64,000 nt of DNA, from assembly GCA_039033415.1 (NCBI GenBank), contig JBCCCR010000008.1, forward strand, positions 153,545 to 217,544, written 5' to 3'. A model generated the notes under the pieces. The model made no database searches. It saw only the letters and a list, made by a program, of their open reading frames with translations, and was not told the origin of the DNA. The DNA is from Pseudomonadota bacterium. Lineage in GTDB: Bacteria > Pseudomonadota > Gammaproteobacteria > Xanthomonadales > SZUA-38. Both the position numbers and the translations under genes were made by a program. How positions within the stretch are numbered: the first letter of the stretch is position 1; every line of letters starts with the position of its first letter. Shown one piece after another: positions 56,023-64,000 of the stretch.

Positions 56023-58968
56023 ATGTTTCGTTTGTTGATCAAGGCCCGCGTGTTGATCGGCGCGGCGCTGTTTGCCTTTTTGAGTTCATCCCACGCCGTC
56101 AACATGCTGCAGGCGGAATCCGTACCCTTTGTGTTCGCCAGCAGCGGCGGAGTGAGTCTGGGTTCTTACCAGGCTGGTGTGAACTGGGGCGTTATCCGTT
56201 ATCTCAAAACGCGGCGGCGTGATGCCTCCGGTGAGGTGCGGATTCCCGACCTGCGCGCAGCTACTGGCGCGTCGGCGGGCAGCATCAATACCCTGTTTAC
56301 TGCCGTTGCCTGGTGTCTTGACGATTCAGAGCAGGTTGATGAGGCGAGCAAGTACAACGCTCGGTTTTCGGTAGCCGCTTCCGATTACCAGACGCAGCGC
56401 CTCGTTAGCAACGAGCTCACCGACAACCTCTTCTTTCAAACGTGGCGGGAGGTCGACATTGACGATCTGGCGCCTGCCGTGCCGCCGCAAGGCGAGACGC
56501 AGCTCAACTACGCTTCGACCGATGGCCTGTTTTCCCGGGCAGCGCTTGAAAGAGCGTTTGATGGCCTGGAGCGGGTCATCAAAAACGGGCGATTCCGTGC
56601 GGGCTGTGAAATGCCCATCGCGTTCACCGTCACGCGGGTACAGCCGCTTGCGCTACGCCGCGCTGGGGTGAACCTGGAAAACTCTCGGTTTCTTGTCGCC
56701 ATGCGTGTAGTGACGGAGGTGGTGACCGACGCGGCTGGAAAGCAGAAAGTCAAGCTTCGCTTCAAGTCTGACGTCACCACACAAGACGCGGCCATCAGCC
56801 TTTCGGACCCAAACCTTGGCAACCTCATCATGCTCCCCGCCCAGAACAGCAATGACGACCTGGAACTGGAACAGGTCAAAGAGGCGTTGTTTGCCTCGAG
56901 CGCTTTTCCTGTGGCGTTCAGTCCCTGGGAGCTCGAATATTGCGAACCGCAACCGGCCCAGAAGGCCGCAGATGGATGTCCCGATGGTTATGCCCTACAA
57001 ACCGAGCAGCGCTTTGTCGACGGGGGCGTATTCGACAACATCCCGCTAGGTGCCGCCCGGGCGCTTGCAGAGCCGAGAGCTGATGATGTTTACACCAAAG
57101 ATCAGTACAGCAACGCTGGTCGACGTTTCTCTTATGTGTACGTAGACCCGGACGTACGCCGACCACCTGAAGACGAGGAGTCAATCGACGACAACGATCA
57201 TCCGGAGCGTAACGATCTGCAGACTCAGCTCAAGTTTCTCGGCGGTGCTTTTTCGTCGGCCCGCAACTACGAGCTATACAACACGCTGCGGGGCGGCGAC
57301 TGGTCCCGGCAAACCTGTGTTTTGGTTCTGCAGGTGTTGGCTGCTCGAGGGGAAAATGTAGGCCGGCCAGTGTTCTGCGAGCCGTTGTTCGAACTCGCCG
57401 ATGATCAGACTTGTCCAGATGATGTTTCCGATGCTGGCCTTGCCGTTCAGTGCATGATTAATCAAGCGGTTGAGCTGGAACAACAGTACAACCTCAACCC
57501 GTTTGGCGGCCGGACGAAAAGTGCTCGCGAATTGGCCGAACTTCGCGAACGCGTTCGCAGCCTTGCTTTCGTAGCTCTGTCGGACGTGGATGAAAAAACA
57601 CGGCCGTTGCTGCAACTGGCCGAAATTCTCAGAAACGGCGAGGACGACGCCCTGGTTGACCGGCGTCTCTATCTCACTACGCGCTATCCGCGGGTTGTGG
57701 GGGAGTTGCTGTGGGCCTTCGGTGCGTTTCTGGACCGCTCATTTCGCTACTACGACTACTACGCCGGCGTTTACGACGCCCTTTATAACATCACCTTCGC
57801 CGAGTGTGAGCCGCTGGTAGGAAAGCCAGGCCACGACCGTTGCATGGCAGGACGTTCCGAGGCGGTATATCAAATCCTCTGCGGCAGAAGCTGTGACTCC
57901 GCAGAGCTATGGCAATTCAACCGTTTGCTCAAGGCGCTGGTGGAATCAGAAGGAATTTCTAACTGGGCATGGGTGAACACATTGCCCGATGGCTCTGCGC
58001 CATCCGTCGAAACCAATCGTCTCCTGGCTATTGAGCGCGCCATCCCGGTGGCGTTAGACATCGATATGCAAGAGGCTGACGGCTTTGACACCAAGTGCGA
58101 AATGGACGCACTCGGATCGGGGGACCCCAATATCCGTCTGTTCCGCTTGCTGGCCTGCGATGACGCTTACCAAACGCCCAAAGGGCAGTGCGACATGAGC
58201 CGGGTGTTTTGCCGCATCGTTCGTTTTCACGACGCGCACGTGAAACGTTGGTATATCGACCTGGTGCGCAGCACCACCGACCGCCTGATGGTTCTGGAAG
58301 ATCGGGCCACCTATGTCGCGGATCTCAACCCGACGGAGGAAGAGCTGAAAAAGCCGTCTCCTGAGCTGCAGGCAGCAAAGGATGCGGACAGTCTCTCGGA
58401 CACCATCAGGACGGGTCTCGGGTTTCTACGCTGGGCCGCCGAGTCTGCGGCCGTTCCCGACAACGGAGACGGCCTTTACCTGTCCACCGCCAACGAAAAC
58501 AAGTGGTTCAACCTGGCTCCCTATTCGATCGCCACCGATCTACATGAGGGCATGGGCAGCATGTCCTGGGAGCCGCGCTACTACCTCAATACCAAGTGGT
58601 CGGTAGCTACGCGGATCTCGCCGGTGCTCAAAAGCAAGAATGGCGGGCGAACCGTGCGGTTTTCCCAGGCGGACGTCTACATCAGTCACCATTTTGATCG
58701 GCTTGGGTTGAGCAGCGTCGGCTTCGGGCCGACGAACACCCAGACCTGGCAAGGCCGCGGCGCATTTGATCGAGAGTCCCTGGGCTACAGCGCATATGTA
58801 GGTTTTCTGGGAGACAAGATCCGACTCACGTATGGCGATCGTTCCTTCGACAGCGGATTTGCCGGCGACGACAACTATCTGATGGTGGGTATTAACGACA
58901 TTCCTGGGATTGCCTACTGGCTGTTCGGTGGAAACCGTGGTCGGCTTGATGGCCTTTATCCCAGGTAA
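56023..58968 (+). CDS. Exported patatin-like phospholipase
   Basis: 981 aa from the ATG at 56023 (TGGGGGA 5 bases upstream). Signal peptide of about 26 residues (ends FLSSSHA). Patatin elements: oxyanion loop GGVSLGSYQAG, nucleophile G-A-S-A-G-S, and catalytic Asp in FVDGGVFDN. The patatin domain covers about residues 30-420; a long helical region with several Cys follows, and the last about 130 residues alternate aromatic and polar residues like beta strands (YLNTKWSVATRISP, IRLTYGDRSF). The latter could be a small barrel or a membrane-associated sheet. Likely a periplasmic or outer-membrane phospholipase A. Alone in its unit, downstream of a hairpin. Confidence 0.8.
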   Translation: MFRLLIKARVLIGAALFAFLSSSHAVNMLQAESVPFVFASSGGVSLGSYQAGVNWGVIRYLKTRRRDASGEVRIPDLRAATGASAGSINTLFTAVAWCLDDSEQVDEASKYNARFSVAASDYQTQRLVSNELTDNLFFQTWREVDIDDLAPAVPPQGETQLNYASTDGLFSRAALERAFDGLERVIKNGRFRAGCEMPIAFTVTRVQPLALRRAGVNLENSRFLVAMRVVTEVVTDAAGKQKVKLRFKSDVTTQDAAISLSDPNLGNLIMLPAQNSNDDLELEQVKEALFASSAFPVAFSPWELEYCEPQPAQKAADGCPDGYALQTEQRFVDGGVFDNIPLGAARALAEPRADDVYTKDQYSNAGRRFSYVYVDPDVRRPPEDEESIDDNDHPERNDLQTQLKFLGGAFSSARNYELYNTLRGGDWSRQTCVLVLQVLAARGENVGRPVFCEPLFELADDQTCPDDVSDAGLAVQCMINQAVELEQQYNLNPFGGRTKSARELAELRERVRSLAFVALSDVDEKTRPLLQLAEILRNGEDDALVDRRLYLTTRYPRVVGELLWAFGAFLDRSFRYYDYYAGVYDALYNITFAECEPLVGKPGHDRCMAGRSEAVYQILCGRSCDSAELWQFNRLLKALVESEGISNWAWVNTLPDGSAPSVETNRLLAIERAIPVALDIDMQEADGFDTKCEMDALGSGDPNIRLFRLLACDDAYQTPKGQCDMSRVFCRIVRFHDAHVKRWYIDLVRSTTDRLMVLEDRATYVADLNPTEEELKKPSPELQAAKDADSLSDTIRTGLGFLRWAAESAAVPDNGDGLYLSTANENKWFNLAPYSIATDLHEGMGSMSWEPRYYLNTKWSVATRISPVLKSKNGGRTVRFSQADVYISHHFDRLGLSSVGFGPTNTQTWQGRGAFDRESLGYSAYVGFLGDKIRLTYGDRSFDSGFAGDDNYLMVGINDIPGIAYWLFGGNRGRLDGLYPR

Positions 58969-59080
58969 CTAGGCAAGTTCTCTCCGGGACGCATGGAAGC
59001 CTATTCAAGAGGACGGGCCCATCTTTCCTATGGGGTCCCGAATTCCCGTGAGCTAGTTCGTTTCTCAATTCCGAGCTGTA

Positions 59081-62000
59081 CTAAACGGCTGCCCTGAATT
59101 GTGCAAATAAGTCTCCGGATAGCGGATACTGCAACCGCCACGTAACTTGCATTGGATTGCTTGACCGGTGCTGGACATAGGTTGCCGGACCAAGAAACCA
59201 AAAGGCCCTATCGCTGTTTCGAATTCGCGCAAACAAAAATATGTGCGAACCGCTCGCCAAATGCTCTTGGTAGCGTCGGCCAGTTTTGCTACTGGCGCTC
59301 GTCGTCGACTGACTTTCCCAGTGAATCAGATCTGGGCTGATTGCGTAGTCTCGATATCGGGTCGAAGGTGAAAACCCTCCGGTAGTCTTGTCCAGCGTGA
59401 AGGCAAAGGCATCAATATTTTCGTCTGCAAACCACTTAACGCCTTCTCGCCAAGCGCTCGGGATCACTTGGTGACGTGAATCACCAAGCGCGCTTTGAAT
59501 CTCTATTCGGGAATACCTGGCATGAATCTTCAGCGGGATCTCAGGATGCGATCGAAGGGCAAACTGCTCATGGTCAATCTGATCGTGAAGGACCTCGCTG
59601 ATTTGGTGCAGTTCTTCGAGCGTCCGGGGATGTTTCTGTAATTCGTGGATTGCCTGGGTCAGAGTTATTTCCGCGTCGATGTTCTTTGGCGATAGGAAAC
59701 TCGCTGCCACCATCCGGATCAACCTCGCTTCCTTGCAAGAAAGGTCAGTTGGTATGGGCAGATTGGCGTTTGAGATTTTCCTCAAGCAGTCAATTCTGTC
59801 TTCATCATCTATATGAAGATACCGTCCTAAAGCCTTCTGAAACGATTGCTCTAACGGGCCAGGCGCCGCAACACTCAATCCAGCGTCTTTTCGCAGGCTC
59901 ATCCAGCTATGAGTTGCGGTGTAGACATCCTCGATTTCAAGTCCCGTCTCGAACAGGAATTCCTTTAATGAGATATCTCTACCACCAGCAGTCAGTGACA
60001 CAAGCTCCCGGACTTTTGCGTCTTTCCGGGTAGGGATCGCATTTCTTAGGCTCTGCAACACCTGCGTTTGGCTTACCTTGTCTAGTTCCATATGGCAACC
60101 AGCGGGAAGGAAAGGGAAGTCCTTTTCGACCTGTTGTTCAACATCCTTTCTCGAACCGCCAAGCAGCGCCCTATACTTGATGTCGAAGCGATACTCTTTT
60201 CGGTGCAGGCCGACAAAGTCGAGTACGGTGCACGCGCGCTTGTTCTCGCTCTTTCGTAGGCCACGACCTAGCTGTTGCAAGAAAAGCGTTGCGCTGTTTG
60301 TGGGACGAAGCATCAAGAGCGTGTCGACGTCCGGAAGGTCAACGCCTTCGTTGAACAGATCGACAGAAAATAAGACGTTGATGTCCTTCCGTTTAAGAGC
60401 CGCGAGCGCGCCGCTGCGGTCTTGGCTGCTGGACTCTCCCCATACGGCCGCTGCTGGAACATTCGCCTCGTTAAAGACTCGTGCCAGGTATCTGGCGTGA
60501 TCAACGCTCACACAAAAGCCCAGAGCACGCATCTCTCCAATTTCATCAACCCGATCTTGCACCGAACGGATAAGTCCGTTGGCCAGTCGATCGTTTGCCG
60601 TATAGACATTTGTGAGACCATCAACGTCGTACCCAACTCCTCGTTTCCACGGTACTTCTTTGAGGTCATATCCATCGTGGACGCCGTAGTAGATAAATGG
60701 CGATAGCTGATGCTGATCAATGGCATCCCAAAGTCGAAGTTCTGCTGCGATTTCTCCCCCAAACCACTTGAGTATGGGCAAACCGTCTGCTCTCTCTGGT
60801 GTAGCGGTAAGTCCCAGTAGCTCTCGTGGTTGCAGATGGTTAAGAATTCGTTCGTATGATTTTGCAGCGGCATGGTGAAATTCATCGACAATGACCACGT
60901 CAAAGTGATCAGAATCAATCTTTGAAAGGTCTACATTGTTGAGCGTTTGGATCGATGCAAAAACATGATCAAAACGCTCTGGCCTGTGACTGCCTACCCA
61001 AAGCTCTCCAAAATTTTGATCCCTCAAGCCGTGGCAGAACGTCGACAGGCTTTGTTCCAGGATCTCCTGCCTGTGAGCGACGAACAGTAGACGGTCCCGC
61101 GGAATGCTCTCTTTTAACCTTGAGTAGTCAATTGCGGCCATTACGGTTTTGCCGGTGCCCGTAGCGGAAACCAACAGGTTCCTGTGCTTGCCTCTCTCTC
61201 GAGCAAGGTGAATCTGTTCCAGTAGTCTGTTTTGGAAAGGCTTAGGCTTGAATTCGAACGGTGACAAAAGCAGCCGGTGAGAAGTAGTGGGTCTATTTGG
61301 AGCTACCGCTTGGCGGAATTTGTCCGCATGGAAAGGTTCGAATTCGGCGGATTCCCAGGTCGACTCGAATAGAGCGCTAGTCTTATCCAGAACGTCAGAG
61401 TTCCGAGCTTCCGACAGGCGAACGTTCCACTCTAGCCCCTCAACTTGAGCCGAATAGGTCAGGTTCGATGACCCAATGTAGGCGGTCGAAAACCCGGAGT
61501 TGCGCTCGAAAAGCCAAGCCTTTGCATGTAGACGCGTGGTGCCGGTGTCGTAAGACACTCGAACTTGGGCGCCGATTTCCTCCAGCCATTCAAGAGCAGC
61601 GGGTTCGGTAGACTTTGTATATGTGGTCGTGACGACCCTCAGCGATTTGCCTTTTGCACAATGATCGACAAGTGCCTGTTTCAACGGGCGGAGTCCGGAC
61701 ATCCGTACAAATGCCATCAAAATGCTAATGGAATCTGCTGAAGCTATCTCGCTCTTGATCTGGTTGCCGACTCTTGGCTCACCGGGTGCGTTGGAAAGAA
61801 GCGTTGTATCTACAAGTGGGATTTGAGGGGCGGGAATCCGGTTAGGGCTCCCATCCGGCCTGAGCTCAAAGACTCCCTCAAGGTATTTCGGAGGAACATC
61901 GATGAGCTCTTCGCCTCTTTCAATCTTCGGCTGTAGTTTTTGGACCAGACTAATGAGTTCGTTTGCTATCTCCGCTCCGCGGCTTGCTCTATCTCTCTCA

Positions 62001-62182
62001 GGTAGTCCATCAATCGCTTGGGCAACCAGCTTTGCCACATGCCATGACAGCCGGTCGGCAGCTTCGGCGTCGCGAAGCGACGATTGCTCTCCGAAAAAGG
62101 AGTCTGTTAGTTCGTCAAGTAGGTCTAAGAGGCGCTTTGTGACAAGCTTTTCATATAGACCAGGCTTGATCTCATTTTTCAT
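59081..62182 (-). CDS. PLD-nuclease/DEAD-box helicase/DUF3427 protein
   Basis: 1033 aa. Residues 140-290: phospholipase-D-like domain with HAKAWLF (His219, Lys221) and SSNLT. 310-500: helicase N-half with Walker A ATGTGKT (340-346) and DEFHHA (433-438). 530-720: helicase C-half (VLFSVDLFNEGVDLPDVDTLLMLRPT...GRGLR given in parts). C-terminal 300 residues: DUF3427. Such fusions are spread across bacterial genomes in accessory regions and are suspected defence or repair proteins; target unknown. It starts 12 bases after the decayed DUF2075 gene, so the two were probably one operon. Confidence 0.88.
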   Translation of the reverse strand: MKNEIKPGLYEKLVTKRLLDLLDELTDSFFGEQSSLRDAEAADRLSWHVAKLVAQAIDGLPERDRASRGAEIANELISLVQKLQPKIERGEELIDVPPKYLEGVFELRPDGSPNRIPAPQIPLVDTTLLSNAPGEPRVGNQIKSEIASADSISILMAFVRMSGLRPLKQALVDHCAKGKSLRVVTTTYTKSTEPAALEWLEEIGAQVRVSYDTGTTRLHAKAWLFERNSGFSTAYIGSSNLTYSAQVEGLEWNVRLSEARNSDVLDKTSALFESTWESAEFEPFHADKFRQAVAPNRPTTSHRLLLSPFEFKPKPFQNRLLEQIHLARERGKHRNLLVSATGTGKTVMAAIDYSRLKESIPRDRLLFVAHRQEILEQSLSTFCHGLRDQNFGELWVGSHRPERFDHVFASIQTLNNVDLSKIDSDHFDVVIVDEFHHAAAKSYERILNHLQPRELLGLTATPERADGLPILKWFGGEIAAELRLWDAIDQHQLSPFIYYGVHDGYDLKEVPWKRGVGYDVDGLTNVYTANDRLANGLIRSVQDRVDEIGEMRALGFCVSVDHARYLARVFNEANVPAAAVWGESSSQDRSGALAALKRKDINVLFSVDLFNEGVDLPDVDTLLMLRPTNSATLFLQQLGRGLRKSENKRACTVLDFVGLHRKEYRFDIKYRALLGGSRKDVEQQVEKDFPFLPAGCHMELDKVSQTQVLQSLRNAIPTRKDAKVRELVSLTAGGRDISLKEFLFETGLEIEDVYTATHSWMSLRKDAGLSVAAPGPLEQSFQKALGRYLHIDDEDRIDCLRKISNANLPIPTDLSCKEARLIRMVAASFLSPKNIDAEITLTQAIHELQKHPRTLEELHQISEVLHDQIDHEQFALRSHPEIPLKIHARYSRIEIQSALGDSRHQVIPSAWREGVKWFADENIDAFAFTLDKTTGGFSPSTRYRDYAISPDLIHWESQSTTSASSKTGRRYQEHLASGSHIFLFARIRNSDRAFWFLGPATYVQHRSSNPMQVTWRLQYPLSGDLFAQFRAAV

Positions 62183-62194
62183 TGGCTGCTTGGC

Positions 62195-63859
62195 CTACTC
62201 ATACTGAGCCGGCCGTTCAGCTACCTTTCGATGATCGCCGGCGACCGTCCAAACACTTTGCTGAAAGTATTGATTGGTCTCGGGATCACAGCAAAACAGG
62301 TAGCATCCTTTGAGTCCTCGGGTCATCAACGTCCGATAGGTGTTTCGTATGATTCGATCTAACGCCTTAGCGGTTCCTTCCGGGTCGAGTTTTGCCATTT
62401 TTTTGCGTCCGAAAATGGATCTGTCCTGGGACGAACGTGCGTCCGGGTTCGTCAGTACAGATCCGTTTCTGACAATCAGGTCCGGCCCGATGATGACGCC
62501 TACGTAATCCAGCTCCAGCCCCTGACAAGTATGTATACAACCTACCTCGGATACCGACTCTGGCATCAAAATCCAGAGGCTTCCGTCCTTGTCGAGATTC
62601 CATCTTGCTTCAAAATCGTATTCCGGAATTACGACATCCTTGATGTTCGGGTCTCTTTTTCCTTTCCAGTCCCAACAGTATCCGGCAACCATTCGACTTT
62701 TGTTTGTAAGCCGATTCATATGGACAATCTTCGCTCTCAAATCCAGCGGCGAATCCATAACCTCAAAATCGTAGTCAATACCCTCAAGTTAGGTCGTGGC
62801 GGCTTCGGATATGCCAAGTACATGGTTTACCCAAGCAAGATATCCATCAGACCCATTACATCGGAACTGTGATTGAAGCTTGTTCTCTGTGGCAATTGCG
62901 CCTTCCCGGGTTGCCGTATTCGCGATCCTTTTCTTCTCCCCTACGTCTTTTAAGGTGACGCGCTGATCGTCGTCTACGAAAAATACGCAGAATTTGGATG
63001 CTCTGATCAGCTCAGCTGCCTGACCTTCGCCCTGATTCCCATAGAAACCAGACTTTTCATTGAGCCGATGAGCTTCGTCAACGATCAGCACGTCAATTTG
63101 GTTTGGGGAGCGCTGACAAACGACCCAGAGGACTTGAAGAGATTGCCAATGTGCGTTTTCTTGAGCGTGCCAGTCAATTTGCTTTCGTAGACAGCACGAG
63201 GGGCGGCGTTTCGCGTGACGTATTGGGTGACCATGCCTTGCTCAGTCAGCGCGACCAGTAGATTTATGCAGACGACGGATTTGCCAGTGCCCGGCCCGCC
63301 CTCCACAACCAGCACCTGTTTTCCTTTGGTTTGAGCCTTTTTTGCGAGGGCCAGTGCCTGTTCAAACACCAGCTTTTGCTCGTCGATCAGGCGGAATTCC
63401 TCATTTCCCTGGAGCATCGATGCCAGCCGTTCCGAAAGGCTTTTTGAAGGTCGGAGTCGCCCGTTTTCGATTTTGTAGAGAATGGATTTCCGATCACCCT
63501 TTCGAATGTGCCGACTCAGGAAATCCTGCAGTTCCTGCGTGTCATCACGAACGAATACCGGTGCTTTTCCGATGTGGTCTGCGTATTGCCTGGATTTAAT
63601 CGGTTGGGCATCCGCCATATTGTGCGGATATGCACAGGGTCTCAGTCTGATCTGCCCATCGTGAGCTGCCTCGTTGAAGTCTTGGATTAAAGCAGCATAT
63701 GTCCAAGCTTGGTAAGAAGGGTGCAAAACCTCTCGTTTTCGACCGCCTAGGAACGTTTCAACAATCGCATCTCTTTCTGTTTGTCGTGCTTCAGACCATT
63801 GCTTTAGTTCGACAATGACTGCTGTGTCATTGCCGGCACCATCATAGCCGGAGAGAATG
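62195..63859 (-). pseudogene. Decayed DUF2075 (Schlafen-like) ATPase gene
   Basis: Three pieces in order match one DUF2075 protein: residues up to Walker A (EGGPGTGKS) and GNLFKSSGSFVSAP; then LIVDEAHRLNEKSG through GYLAWVNHVLGISEA; then GIDYDFEVMDSPLDLRAK through HTCQGLELDYVGVIIGPDL. Lesions: a one-base loss in a C-run near 63107-63110 (adding one C restores ...SAPPNQIDVLIVDEAH); an in-frame TAA at 62789-62791; and loss of the 5' end where the next IS begins (63860). The C-terminal frame is intact to the stop at 62195. Sequencing errors could explain the two internal lesions but not the IS truncation. Confidence 0.82.
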
Positions 63860-64000
63860 TGTAATCCCCCCATTTTTACTCGGGTTAACGAGTAGAGATT
63901 CAAGCAGCTGACAACAGCTGCCTTGGGGGTACGCCGCCGATGGCGGAGTTGGGTCGTTCGTTATTGTATTGCCACAGCCACTGCGTCGCTAAATGCTGAG
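63860..64000 (-). mobile_element. End of a second IS3-type element (truncated by the window)
   Basis: A TGTAATCCCCCC-type end at 63860 precedes the 3' part of an IS3-family transposase gene. The boundary was placed where DUF2075 similarity (ILSGYDG) begins; the opposite end is outside the window. Confidence 0.7.
63900..64000 (-). CDS. Partial IS3-type transposase (C-terminal end only)
   Basis: The minus strand from the window edge reads QHLATQWLWQYNNERPN then SAIGGVPPRQLLSAA and stops at 63900. This is the characteristic C-terminus of IS3-family OrfB proteins (N-x-x-R-P-N-x-A-x-G-x-x-P). It differs from the intact IS3 element at 26 kb. Confidence 0.85.
   Translation of the reverse strand, partial: QHLATQWLWQYNNERPNSAIGGVPPRQLLSAA

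Overview
The window looks like a chromosomal segment of a GC-rich gammaproteobacterium. The evidence is a canonical nine-gene F1Fo ATP synthase operon, a TPR-type Ser/Thr kinase paired with an ECF sigma factor, and several secreted proteins ending in a F-x-D-x-F-E tail, a habit I associate with Xanthomonadales/Wenzhouxiangella-like bacteria. The lineage is a guess from protein style, not a measurement.

Layout. 0-12 kb: a DUF188 protein, the sigma factor/kinase pair (516-3751), a secreted beta-helix protein, an EAL-HDOD signalling protein, a secreted FG-GAP beta-propeller protein, a secreted beta-sandwich-like protein and a PQQ-type sugar dehydrogenase. 12-19.4 kb: atpI-B-E-F-H-A-G-D-C. 19.3-26 kb: a 62-nt near-perfect hairpin repeat, an NAD(P)-binding protein, a FitAB/VapBC-type toxin-antitoxin pair, a class C beta-lactamase-fold hydrolase, a VOC protein, a red-algal-type vanadium haloperoxidase and a LysE exporter. 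An intact IS3-family element (25994-27306) marks the edge of a region that looks less GC-rich by eye.

27.4-51.7 kb is the accessory heart. The leftward arm (35.2 to 27.4 kb) encodes a Cys-rich lipoprotein, a large periplasmic-plus-membrane protein cut into two pieces by an IS481-family element (reading frame and 6-bp target duplication both reconstruct one gene), and a membrane-anchored coiled-coil protein with a ComEA-like helix-hairpin-helix tail. The rightward arm (35.4 to 45.4 kb) encodes a small lipoprotein, a subtilisin-like protease, a secreted IPT/TIG-like protein, a 78-aa peptide ending in CX3C-X9-CX3C, an animal-type haem peroxidase, a 142-aa protein and an exported-looking TPR-CHAT protease. 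Two paralogous ECF-like sigma factors (one with a membrane anti-sigma-like partner), a cyclase-homology/AAA/TPR regulator and a winged-helix regulator follow. This protease/peroxidase/CHAT cluster is the best candidate here for an undescribed system.

52-59 kb: an alpha/beta hydrolase, a GNAT/FeeM-like acyltransferase overlapping a haem-oxygenase-fold iron oxidase, an RDD protein, two small membrane proteins and an exported patatin phospholipase. 59-64 kb: a PLD-helicase-DUF3427 protein next to a decayed DUF2075 ATPase gene that was truncated by another IS3-type element, whose end runs off the window. No rRNA, tRNA or CRISPR array was recognised.
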